Assembly (NCBI RefSeq): GCF_943181405.1
Contig: NZ_CALPBY010000007.1
Location: 310,001-374,000 of the forward strand
Direction of reading: 5' to 3'
DNA from: Cellulosimicrobium sp. Marseille-Q4280
GTDB lineage: Bacteria; Actinomycetota; Actinomycetes; Actinomycetales; Cellulomonadaceae
DNA length: 64,000 bases
The notes beneath the pieces are model-generated. The model was not told where the DNA came from. It searched no databases and saw nothing but the letters and a program-made list of their open reading frames with translations. Shown here in pieces: positions 27,746-34,878 of the stretch; the stretch's first letter is position 1; every line of letters starts with the position of its first letter. The position numbers and the translations under genes were made by a program.

Positions 27746-28336
27746 ATGGAGCCCGTGTCCTGGTGGACCATCATCCCGATCAGCGCGATCGTCTCCGCGC
27801 TCGTCACTCTGACGATCCGCTACCTCGACAAACCCCGCCCGCACCTCGTTGTGGTACGCCGGGGACTCCTGCTGCCCACGTCAGAGACCAAGATGTTGGA
27901 TATCTACGGCAAGCCCACCACGATCCACAACTACGGGAACGGCACCGCGTACGGCGTCCGCATCGTCGGGTCCAGCTGTGTCGTCGGTGTCCGGATGCCG
28001 AAGGCTCACGCCTTCGGCGGGGATTCGTGGAACGACTACCTACCAGCGATCGAGCCCGGTGAGACGGTCGTTCTCGACGTCCACAACCTCGATGAGAACA
28101 GCACCCCGCGGATCGTAATCACCCGCGACCGGTTTCCCTCGCTGCCAGCACTCAGGGGACTGCGACGAGTGCAGGTCTTTCGTTTGGACCGGATGCTCGT
28201 CGAGAACCCGTTGCCGCCGGGGGGCTTCGAACCACGCGCCATCCCGGCATTACGTCGTCGCCTGGGGATCGTCGCGCCCTACGGGCTCACGGCGCGCGTG
28301 AACTCCAATAATCCGGGGTCATTCCTCGACGAGTAA
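27746..28336 (+). CDS. Hypothetical single-pass membrane protein
   Basis: This 196-residue protein has an N-terminal membrane helix (SWWTIIPISAIVSALVTLTI). A soluble domain follows with TTIHNYGNGTAYGVRIVG, a beta-rich stretch of the kind found in small sensor or effector domains, and IEPGETVVLDVHNLDEN. No family was named. It is divergent from the HNH remnant, with 34 bases between the starts. Its beta-rich domain after a tether resembles other membrane-tethered island proteins, but the function is unknown. Confidence 0.7.
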   Translation: MEPVSWWTIIPISAIVSALVTLTIRYLDKPRPHLVVVRRGLLLPTSETKMLDIYGKPTTIHNYGNGTAYGVRIVGSSCVVGVRMPKAHAFGGDSWNDYLPAIEPGETVVLDVHNLDENSTPRIVITRDRFPSLPALRGLRRVQVFRLDRMLVENPLPPGGFEPRAIPALRRRLGIVAPYGLTARVNSNNPGSFLDE

Positions 28337-28472
28337 TGACCAGCACCAGAAGGCCCAGACCCTGGCAGATGAAAGTTTGCAGACCCCTGCGGTACTGGGC
28401 GCCGACCGGGGAGGGGGTGGTGGCAGTGGCGGACGCCAAGAAGTGTCGGTGGTTCGTGCGACGATCCGCGAC

Positions 28473-28823
28473 ATGGAGCCTCTGTACGACCGAACTGGCG
28501 TCGTTGTAGCGTGGATCTACTCGGATCGGGTGCTGGACCTGCATGGCCAGACCCTTGGCTGGGCGAGGGGCGACTCCGTGTACTCCCGGCGTGGGTCGCA
28601 CCGTGCGTGGTTCGACCGCGGCGTGGTGTATGACCACTCGGGTCGCGCGCTCGCGTTCGCTGCAGGTGCGACGGGTGGGCCGGCCAAGCCTGGTCGGGCC
28701 GGACAGCCGGGGCGCCCGGGTGTGTCGGCGTCACCCGGTCGTCCTGGGTTCAGTGCGAAGCCTGGTCGATCCGGTCTCACGGGTTCGTGGTCGTCGCAGT
28801 CGCTGCCTGACCTGCTGGGGTAG
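28473..28823 (+). CDS. 4-fold beta-flower domain protein with collagen-like tail
   Basis: This 116-residue protein has a repeated beta-hairpin pattern at about residues 1-66. Units such as PLYDRTGVVVAWIYSD, VLDLHGQTLGWARGDSVYS and VVYDHSGRALAF match the 4-fold beta-flower fold. A tail of G-x-P repeats follows (PGRAGQPGRPG and similar), ending in GSWSSQSLPDLLG. Collagen-like tails of this kind are known in the family. The ATG at 28473 gives the usual family start; in-frame codons lie upstream. The role of the family is not established. Confidence 0.75.
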   Translation: MEPLYDRTGVVVAWIYSDRVLDLHGQTLGWARGDSVYSRRGSHRAWFDRGVVYDHSGRALAFAAGATGGPAKPGRAGQPGRPGVSASPGRPGFSAKPGRSGLTGSWSSQSLPDLLG

Positions 28824-28927
28824 CGGGGGGTGTGTGGTGGCACCGGCGACCTAGTAGGCCATCCCCCGCGAGCAACGCGCTAGCTGTACCCGGCCACAAG
28901 GTTGGTGGCAGTTCCGGTTGTCGACGG

Positions 28928-28981
28928 GAGGACCTCCGGGCTTAGTGGAGATGTCGAAGTCTTCACAACCCGGAGGTCCTC
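28928..28981 (+). promoter_or_regulatory. Hairpin that can hide the transposase ribosome-binding site
   Basis: GAGGACCTCCGGG (28928-28940) and CCCGGAGGTCCTC (28969-28981) form a perfect 13-bp stem with a 28-base loop. The right arm contains the GGAGG site that serves the GTG start at 28982. In a long transcript entering from outside the stem would form and block translation; a message starting inside the element would lack the left arm. Several IS elements use this trick, so a similar control is likely here. Confidence 0.65.
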
Positions 28982-29934
28982 GTGTCCCACGCAAATGCCC
29001 GGTTGACGGTCCGGGGCAAGATGCTGATCGTCGAGCGTCGCGGTCAGGGCTGGAAGCAGGCGCATATCGCTGCGGCGATGGGCGTCTCGCGCAAGACCGT
29101 GCGGTACTGGCTGGCCCGATCCGCTACTGAGGGCGAGCGGGCCTGCACGACCGCTCCTCACGGCCGCACCGTTGCCCGACCAGGACGCCGCCGCAGGTCG
29201 AGGCCAGGGTCGTCGCCCTGCGACGGGCCGAGCGGCGCGGGCGCGACCAGATCGCCGCTGAGCTCGCCATGCCGGCCTGGACCGTCTCGCGGATCCTGGC
29301 CCGCCACCACATGCCGCACCTGGCCGTGCTGGACCCGATGACCGGTGAACGTCTGAGGGCCTCCAAGACGACCGCGGTCCGCTACGAACGCGACCGGCCC
29401 GGCGAACTGGTCCACATGGACGTCAAGAAGCTCGGGCGCATCCCCGACGGCGGCGGCTGGCGCGCCCACGGCCGCGGCCCCGGCGACAACCGCGACCGCA
29501 AGCACGGCACCGGCTACGACTACGTCCACTCGCTCGTCGACGACCACTCCCGCCTGGCGTACTCCGAGATCCTGCCCGACGAGAAGGGCACCACCTGCGC
29601 CGCCTTCCCGACCCGCGCGATCGCCTACTTCGCCACGCACGGCATCACCACGATCGAGCGCCTCATGACCGACAACGCCTGGGCCTACCGCTGGTCACTG
29701 CGGGACCTGTGCGCTGCTCACGGCATCCGGCAGAAGTTCATCAAGCCCCACTGCCCCTGGCAGAACGGGAAGGTAGAACCCCTCAACCGAACCCTCACAA
29801 CCGAATGGGCCTACCGCCAGATCTTCATCAGCAATGCCGAGCGCGCCGCCGCACTGGCACCCTGGATCGAGTACTACAACACCCGACGCCGCCACCACGC
29901 ACTCGGCGGCCTGCCACCGACCAGCCGGCTGTAA
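28982..29934 (+). pseudogene. IS481 family transposase, frameshifted
   Basis: The N-terminal part (28982 to about 29140) has the helix-turn-helix of IS481 transposases: WKQAHIAAAMGVSRKTVRYW. The rest (about 29130-29934, a different frame) has the DDE core: VHMDVKKLGRIPDGGGWRAH, LVDDHSRLAYSEIL, MTDNAWAY, then KPHCPWQNGKVEPLNRTLTT. The frame changes near GAGGGCGAGCGGG, where one G seems to be missing. An in-frame TGA lies just upstream of the downstream frame. The GTG start has GGAGG 5 bases upstream. No programmed frameshift is known for this family, so the gene is probably dead. Confidence 0.85.
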
Positions 29935-29961
29935 CCAACCTCCTGGCCGGGTATAGCTAGC

Positions 29962-30111
29962 GCGGTAATTCAGTGGGGGACTGCTGGCGAGTGGGTCGGC
30001 GGCGTGGGCGCAATCATCGCGGCCGGCGTGCCGCTTGTGCTCTACCTGATCGAGCGACGGGAGCGCATCGCAGGCGTACCTGATCTGACTCTCGACGACG
30101 TCGACGACTGA
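29962..30111 (+). other. Possible remnant of a small membrane protein, start cut by the IS
   Basis: After the IS right end the frame reads through to TGA at 30109-30111. It encodes GGVGAIIAAGVPLVLYLIER, a good membrane helix with a basic end, like small phage membrane proteins. No ATG lies in frame after the IS. The upstream half is blocked by stops before the IS, so the original start may be lost. The remnant is uncertain. Confidence 0.35.
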
Positions 30112-30237
30112 ACTGGCGCGGGACGGATCGTCGCAGTCTCTTGCATTCCGAGCCCGTCGCGAGCGCGCACCCCGGGTGCCCCCCACCCCACCCCCACGGC
30201 GACCGCCGGTGCAGAGCGCCTGTCTCTCTCCGTGAAT

Positions 30238-30269
30238 CGAAAAACCCCCGGCAGGTCGCCGAGGCCGGG
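30238..30269 (-). terminator. Hairpin with T-run on the reverse strand
   Basis: CCCGGC (30247-30252) and GCCGGG (30264-30269) form a 6-bp stem with an 11-base loop. On the reverse strand the stem is followed by GGTTTTT, a typical Rho-independent layout. It would stop transcription coming from the right toward the IS, but no close reverse-strand gene ends here. Confidence 0.45.
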
Positions 30270-30306
30270 CGCGATACGCGGCCAGCGAGGTCTATAGGAT
30301 CGTTTG

Positions 30307-30723
30307 GTGGCCGACTGGACTACGCCTAAGGCACTCGCGGGGGATCTCGGGGTAACGGCGTCGGCCGTGCGCCGCTGGCTGCGCGACAACGTCGTCCGCG
30401 TCGAGTCGGGCCCCTGGGTGATCGACGACGACGTCGCTTCCCGAGTTCGAGCCCGCTTCGAGGCAACACGGCCGGCGCGTGAGCGCGGCCGGGGAGAGTG
30501 CGCGACCGACGACTGCGACCGGACGGCCGTCGGACGCGGTTGGTGCCGCATGCACTACAACCGGTGGTATCGAACCGGGCGAGTCGACGGCGTCGTCTCG
30601 GGCGCACACCAACTCGCGAAGACGCACTGTCCGCACGGGCACGAGTACACGCCCGAGAACACCATCGTCTACCCCTCGGATGGACGGCGACGGTGTCGGA
30701 CATGCCGGAGCTCTACGGGGTAG
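30307..30723 (+). CDS. Phage-type HTH/zinc-ribbon protein, HNH-like
   Basis: This 138-residue protein has an N-terminal HTH-like segment (PKALAGDLGVTASAVRRWLR). Two Cys-rich units follow: CATDDCDRTAVGRGWCRMHY and CPHGHEYTPENTIVYPSDGR with a final C-x-x-C. The units resemble those at the ends of actinophage HNH nucleases and zinc-ribbon regulators, but the HNH core itself is not seen. The GTG at 30307 follows an AGGA by about 8 bases. It may be a DNA-binding part of an older element. Confidence 0.6.
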   Translation: MADWTTPKALAGDLGVTASAVRRWLRDNVVRVESGPWVIDDDVASRVRARFEATRPARERGRGECATDDCDRTAVGRGWCRMHYNRWYRTGRVDGVVSGAHQLAKTHCPHGHEYTPENTIVYPSDGRRRCRTCRSSTG

Positions 30724-30806
30724 CAGAAGTGGGCGGCTCAACCCCACTATGAGCCCGTCGGCTACCCTGTCCTTGGCATCTGGTCGACCGTTAACGAGGG
30801 GGTTCG

Positions 30807-31466
30807 GTGGGTACGTGGCGTGGGCCCGCCGATAGGTGGCCGGAGCACAGCAAGCAGTGGTTCCAGGACGCTCTGGCCGAGGCGCGTAGTGCCGGCTGGC
30901 ACTTTCTCGACTTTTCGTCGCATTCGTTCGGTTTGGTCGCCTGTCGGGTCGACCTTGAGGACCGATGTGAGTTCCCAATCTTCAGTACAGGTCGAGCCGG
31001 CGAGGATGCCGCCCAGACCCTGCAGAAGATGGTGCGGCGCTGCCCTCATCGCGCACCGGAGGCGAAGCCCTTCGGAGCCGCAGCCCACCTCGGCAGAGCG
31101 GAAGACTCTCTCAAGAAGGGGCAGCGGCTCGCGAGCGCGGCCGAGGTTTGTCTCGCCGCGCAAGACGCAAGCAACCACGCGCAGGAGCTTCTCGAGCAGG
31201 CCATGGAGGTCGTTGAGCATGCGCAGCGGAACTTCGACGAGGCTCTGGAAGAGGAACGGGCCGCCTCTGAGCTCCTGAAGACGGTCGACCCCGATCTGGC
31301 TGCCATGCCTACCGTCGCCGTCGTTGAAGGTGCCGCAGAGCATCACCGTGATGCCACTCGCTCGTTACGTCGTGTCACCAAGGAGAGCCCGCGCAAGCGC
31401 GCGGTCGGGAAGGCGCTCGGAGAGCTCCGAGCCCAAATTGAGGCCCTCCAGAGAGCCGACCTGTAG
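30807..31466 (+). CDS. HicA-like fold plus coiled coil, candidate toxin of a TAC-like set
   Basis: This 219-residue protein has an N-terminal domain of about 80 residues. Its pattern WFQDALAEARSAGWHFLDF, then SSHSFGLVACR with a central histidine, then CEFPIFSTGRAGEDAAQTLQ, resembles the small double-stranded-RNA-binding-like fold of HicA toxins. A long helical coiled-coil region follows (about 95-215). Start GTG at 30807 has GAGGGGG 7 bases upstream. The HTH gene starts 85 bases downstream and a SecB-like gene follows. A HicA-type RNA cleavage activity is a hypothesis; it rests on residue pattern only. Confidence 0.55.
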   Translation: MGTWRGPADRWPEHSKQWFQDALAEARSAGWHFLDFSSHSFGLVACRVDLEDRCEFPIFSTGRAGEDAAQTLQKMVRRCPHRAPEAKPFGAAAHLGRAEDSLKKGQRLASAAEVCLAAQDASNHAQELLEQAMEVVEHAQRNFDEALEEERAASELLKTVDPDLAAMPTVAVVEGAAEHHRDATRSLRRVTKESPRKRAVGKALGELRAQIEALQRADL

Positions 31467-31493
31467 CGCGGAACGCCGCCCCTACCAGTAGGG

Positions 31494-31523
31494 TTGGCAG
31501 ATGGCAACACTAGGCTGTACGAT
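31494..31523 (+). promoter_or_regulatory. Promoter of the HTH-SecB pair
   Basis: TTGGCA (31494-31499) and TACGAT (31518-31523) are spaced 18 bases apart, close to a sigma-70-type consensus. Transcription would begin near 31530, 20-25 bases before the GTG at 31552. A separate promoter here suggests that the HTH and chaperone genes are expressed without the upstream coiled-coil gene, as antitoxin operons often are. Confidence 0.5.
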
Positions 31524-31551
31524 CCTCGGACGCCACCCCCAAGGAGTGCCA

Positions 31552-32268
31552 GTGCGTACAAAGTTCAGCGTGGTAGTCGACGGCATCAAACTCTCTGACG
31601 TCCCAACGCTGATGGTCATGCAGGATCAGCTCGATGATCTCGTTTGGTCGTCGATCAATGGCCGTGTCACGTTTTCTTCCAGCGTTGCAGAGGGCGTGGA
31701 CGTCGTATGTGCCGCCTCAGAGGCTGCGCGCCGGGTTCTCTATGCGCTTCCCGGCTCGAACATCGTTGGGGCCGAGCGCGATATCGTGTCCGCGGCGGAC
31801 GTCGCCGAACGCATCGGGGTGTCGCGCGAAACGGTCCGCACCTGGGCGCGAGGAATGCGTGGACCAGGAGGCTTTCCTATGCCTGTTGGAACGGTCGGAG
31901 GCGGGGCCCGTGGCGGTACTGATATTTGGTACTGGTGCGAGGTTCAGGCGTGGCTTGAGGCGAAGCGCGGCTTTGTGTTCGATGAGCGGTCGCCAAGCGT
32001 CGTAGAAATGGCCGCAATGGATGGTCATTTCAAGCATGCGCCGACTGTGCTCGATCATCAGTTCCGGAGCGCGCAAAGCGCCTGGACTTCGCAAGCAGAG
32101 GCCACGACCTTCAAGCAAAAGTCTACGGTACTGCGCAACGGCTCTCCCGAGGGCTGGGCGACCGTCTCGCCCTTGATCGCGAGAAGGTCAGGGTCTGTGC
32201 CCGGCACCAGGGGGTTGAAGGTTGACGTGTCCGTGGTCTACATGCACCAGCGGATGAAAGCGCAATGA
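31552..32268 (+). CDS. HTH DNA-binding protein, candidate antitoxin
   Basis: This 238-residue protein has a helix-turn-helix at about residues 80-101 (AADVAERIGVSRETVRTWAR), with a following GGTDIWYWCEVQAWLE wing. An unrecognised N-terminal domain precedes it and a C-terminal extension of about 100 residues follows. AAGGAG lies 5 bases before the GTG at 31552, which is preferred over an ATG at 31501 that has no ribosome site. The stop overlaps the SecB-like start (ATGA), so they are translationally coupled. In TAC systems the antitoxin has a C-terminal chaperone-dependence tail; the extension here could serve that role. Confidence 0.72.
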   Translation: MRTKFSVVVDGIKLSDVPTLMVMQDQLDDLVWSSINGRVTFSSSVAEGVDVVCAASEAARRVLYALPGSNIVGAERDIVSAADVAERIGVSRETVRTWARGMRGPGGFPMPVGTVGGGARGGTDIWYWCEVQAWLEAKRGFVFDERSPSVVEMAAMDGHFKHAPTVLDHQFRSAQSAWTSQAEATTFKQKSTVLRNGSPEGWATVSPLIARRSGSVPGTRGLKVDVSVVYMHQRMKAQ

Positions 32269-32735
32269 GCGAGCGAACTGACGAAAGCGTCTTGGATGGC
32301 ATGTCGCGGCTTGTCGAGGAGAGTATTCTCCGCAACATTCGGCCCGTCGCGATTTCAGCTGAGCTCCCGTTCAACGCCCCCTTCCCTTATGGCGATATCC
32401 GCTATGAGGCGGTCGATCCCGAGTACCGTGTAGAGGGTGGTGAACTTCAGTACCGCCTGGGATTCGGGGTATCTCTAGTCGATGAGGACGAGGATGTAGT
32501 CGCCGAGTTGGCGTGCACATTCCTTGTGGCCTTTGAACTCAAAGATGCAAGCGTTGCTGAAGACCGGGAGGCGGTTTTCGCGTTTGCAGAGACCAATGTT
32601 CTTTTCATTGTTTGGCCATATGTGCGAGAGATCTTTTCATCTCTAGCTATTCGGCTTGAACTGGATAAGCTTGTGCTCGGCGTTCTTCGTCGCGGGACAA
32701 ACGCCCCTGATGGTGTGACTCGTGTTATCAAGTGA
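32265..32735 (+). CDS. SecB-like chaperone protein
   Basis: This 156-residue protein matches the SecB fold. Its core reads ELQYRLGFGVSLVDEDEDVV and CTFLVAFELKD, and a C-terminal helix-containing stretch NVLFIVWPYVREIFSSLAIR aligns with the SecB region that has F-P-Y-A-R-E. Classical SecB is absent in actinobacteria except in toxin-antitoxin-chaperone loci, where it protects an unstable antitoxin. The gene has the lowest GC of the window and overlaps the HTH gene by 4 bases. These facts support a horizontally acquired TAC-type chaperone. Confidence 0.85.
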   Translation: MSERTDESVLDGMSRLVEESILRNIRPVAISAELPFNAPFPYGDIRYEAVDPEYRVEGGELQYRLGFGVSLVDEDEDVVAELACTFLVAFELKDASVAEDREAVFAFAETNVLFIVWPYVREIFSSLAIRLELDKLVLGVLRRGTNAPDGVTRVIK

Positions 32736-33053
32736 TGCAACTGCACGGGACGCCCGCATCCGGACCCACAAGGACTGAGTGTGGCTCGGAGGTGACCGCG
32801 AGGGGGGACGTGGTGGGGGGAGCGAACTAGGAGCCAGCCGCCGGTATTGGGCGCGAGCTTCGCTTGAACCGTCGCGAACCGTGCACTGCTCAGCGTCGGG
32901 TGCCCGTGTCGTTCACGGGACGAACTGTCTGCCGGACCCCATCGGTTAGCGGCTGAGGGGCAGGAGCGCCGTAGTGTGTAGGTCGGCCGCGTCGGGCGTC
33001 CTGCCCTGTTCACGGACCCGCTAAAGGGGCCGTGAGCGAGCCGGGACGACCGA
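32736..33053. other. Noncoding stretch after the SecB-like gene
   Basis: These 318 bases have no credible open frame on either strand. They are higher in GC than the preceding genes. I saw only weak inverted repeats. They could hold the downstream end of the SecB-like transcript and regulatory sites. Confidence 0.55.
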
Positions 33054-33284
33054 TCAGCGGCAGTAGGTTCCTGCACTGTCGCCGACCGCGTGCGCGACCA
33101 GGTACACGTCGGACGCCCTGAGCGAGCCGATGCGGTGCAGGCGCGCCCATAGGGCCAGCGACGAACGGTCCGTGCCTCGGGTCGCGTCGCGGGTGCTCAA
33201 GCCGGCAGCCGCCAGCCGCCTGCGAGCGACCTTGGCCGTGTCACGGACGGACTTGCGCATGGTGGCGTTGCTGATGGTGCTCAT
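33054..33284 (-). CDS. Small hypothetical protein, 76 aa
   Basis: The ATG at 33284 follows GAGAGGAA by about 6 bases, a strong ribosome site. The product is basic: RKSVRDTAKVARRRLAAAGL in the first half and SDVYLVAHAVGDSAGTYCR at the end. No family was recognised. It is the last gene of the island, read toward the SecB-like gene. An antisense frame across it lacks a ribosome site. Confidence 0.65.
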   Translation of the reverse strand: MSTISNATMRKSVRDTAKVARRRLAAAGLSTRDATRGTDRSSLALWARLHRIGSLRASDVYLVAHAVGDSAGTYCR

Positions 33285-33378
33285 GATGCTGTTCCTCTCG
33301 TTCGTGCCGCCGTCGTTGGCGGTCTTCTCAGGCTCCTGCGGCCGGGTGGTCGCGGGACCTCCAACTAGGTGACGGCCT

Positions 33379-33410
33379 GGCCCGTTCGGTGTTCCAGCAC
33401 CGGGCGGGCC
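33379..33410 (+). terminator. Hairpin at the right edge of the island
   Basis: GGCCCG-tt-CGGTG and CACCG-gg-CGGGCC form an 11-bp stem with a small internal mismatch and a 6-base loop, followed by TCTTGTGTG. It lies about 20 bases before the point where tadA coding resumes, and would stop rightward transcripts from the island. Confidence 0.6.
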
Positions 33411-33431
33411 TCTTGTGTGTCTACCAGCGTG

Positions 33432-34018
33432 GCGCTTGCTGCGGTTCGCCGTACGCGACCTGGTGTCGATGCAGTGCTGCCAGCCGAGCCTCGAGGCGAC
33501 GGGCAAGATCCCGCTTCGTCGCCTCGTGAAGGAGGCGCTGCGCATGCAGCTCGACCGCATCGTCATCGGCGAGGTCCGGGAGGCGGAGAGCTTCGACCTG
33601 CTGATCGCCCTCAACGCTGGAGTTCCGGGCGCGTGCACGATCCACGCGAACTCGGCGCGCGAGGCGCTCGCGAAGATGTGCACGCTGCCGCTGCTCGCGG
33701 GGGAGAACGTGTCCGACAGGTTCGTCGTGCCGACGGTCGCGTCAGCGATCGACGTGGTCGTCCACCTCGGTGTCGACGTGGACGGGCGCCGGCGGGTCCG
33801 CGAGATCCTCGGTGTCCCGGGCCGGGTCGAGGAGGGCGTCGTCGAGACGTCCGAGCTCTTCGTGCGCTCCGGCGACCGGCTCGTGCGGGCGGACGGGTAC
33901 CCGCCCGTCGCGGACAGGTTCGCCCGGGCGGGGATCGACCTCGGAGCGGTGTTGCGCCATGCCCGGCCCGAGGAGCCGGGCACCCTGCCCGACGTCGCGT
34001 GGTCGGGGGGGTCGCTGA
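33432..34018 (+). pseudogene. tadA: Tad ATPase TadA, C-terminal fragment
   Basis: Coding resumes with LRFAVRDLVSMQCCQPSLEA and has the TadA signatures LRRLVKEALRMQLDRIVIGE and NAGVPGACTIHANSAREALA, so the Walker B and HIS-box part is here. Walker A and about 100 preceding codons are missing, and no start codon is credible. Unusual residues (CC, ATGK) fit relaxed selection. A run of seven G at 34005-34011 shifts the frame so that the natural stop (TGA 34016-34018) is missed and the frame reads into tadB. Confidence 0.85.
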
Positions 34019-34030
34019 CGTGGGGTCGTC

Positions 34031-34878
34031 GTGGGTCTGCTGCTCGGTGCCGGGCTCTTCAGCGTGTGGTGGTCGTTCTGGGAACCGTCGCCCGACGTCC
34101 GCGCCGCGACGACGGCTGGTACGCCCGGGCACAGGACCTCCTCGTGCAGGCCGGTGCGCCGTCGGTCACGCCGGGTGCGCTCGTCGCGAGCAGCGTCGGG
34201 ATCGGGCTGGTCGTCGTGCTCGTGGCCGGCGTCCTGACGCGGTCGCTGACCATCGCGGCGTGCTTCGCCCTCATCGCCGCGTCGGCGCCTGCCATGCTCG
34301 TCCGGTCCCGCGCCCGCCGGCGCCGCGCGCGGCTGCGTGACGTGTGGCCCGAGGTTGTGGACCATCTCGCCTCGGGCGTCCGGGCGGGACTGTCGCTGCC
34401 GGAGGCCGTCGGGCAGCTCGGCGACCGCGGACCGGTCGAGCTCCGGGCACCGTTCCTCCGCTTCGCGCAGGACTACCGCGCGAGCGGGCGGTTCGGCGAC
34501 TGCCTGGACGCGCTCAAGGGCCGCCTGGCGGACCCCGTGGCCGACCGCATCGTCGAGGCGCTGCGCCTGACGCGCGACGTCGGCGGGACGGATCTCGGGC
34601 GGCTGCTGCGCACGCTGTCGGCGTTCCTCCGGGAGGACGCGCGGACGCGCGGCGAGCTCGAGGCGCGCCAGTCGTGGACGATCAACGGCGCGCGCCTCGC
34701 CGTGACGGGACCGTGGGTGGTCCTCGCCTTCCTCGCGACCCGCCCCGAGACCGCCGCGGCGTACAACTCCGTGACCGGCGCGCTCGTCCTCGCCGGTGGC
34801 GCGGCGTGCACCGTCGTCGCCTACCAGCTCATGCTGCGGATCGGTCGGCTGCCGGAGGAAGAGAGGGTCCTGCGATGA
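34031..34878 (+). pseudogene. tadB: Tad inner-membrane protein TadB, frameshifted
   Basis: The start region reads GTG GGT CTG CTG in one frame and gives VGLLLGAGLFSVWWSFW, the usual TadB N-terminus. From about 34100 the family sequence continues in another frame: YARAQDLLVQAGAPSVTPGA, then VDHLASGVRAGLSLPEAVGQ and LRLTRDVGGTDLGRLLRTLS. The shift is equivalent to one lost base. TadB and TadC form the membrane platform of the Flp pilus. The gene lies directly after the broken tadA, and its end overlaps tadC (ATGA). Confidence 0.75.

Larger units (their letters stand above)
28880..29960 (+). mobile_element. IS481-type insertion sequence, 1081 bp
   Basis: Both ends carry inverted repeats of 27 bp: left 28880-28906 (CTAGCTGTACCCGGCCACAA...) and right 29934-29960, which match at about 23 positions. 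The outermost bases are flanked by GCTAGC on the left (28879-28884) and right (29956-29961), which fits the NCTAGN target duplication of IS481. A 4-bp CGCG repeat outside is an alternative reading. The single transposase gene runs left to right and is frameshifted, so the element is probably inactive now. It lies in the middle of the tadA island. Confidence 0.9.
25572..33431. mobile_element. Genomic island inserted in tadA, about 7.9 kb
   Basis: The two tadA fragments (25163-25579 and 33432-34018) flank this segment, which shows the boundaries to within a few bases. GC content drops visibly in its right half, especially at 31500-32735. Contents are short genes of phage or plasmid style, a truncated HNH gene, an IS481-type element and a TAC-like set. 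No integrase, relaxase or replication gene is recognisable, and I found no clear direct repeats at the edges. It may be a decayed element or a deletion-insertion event. About 300 bp of tadA are missing, which argues against a simple clean insertion. Confidence 0.82.
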
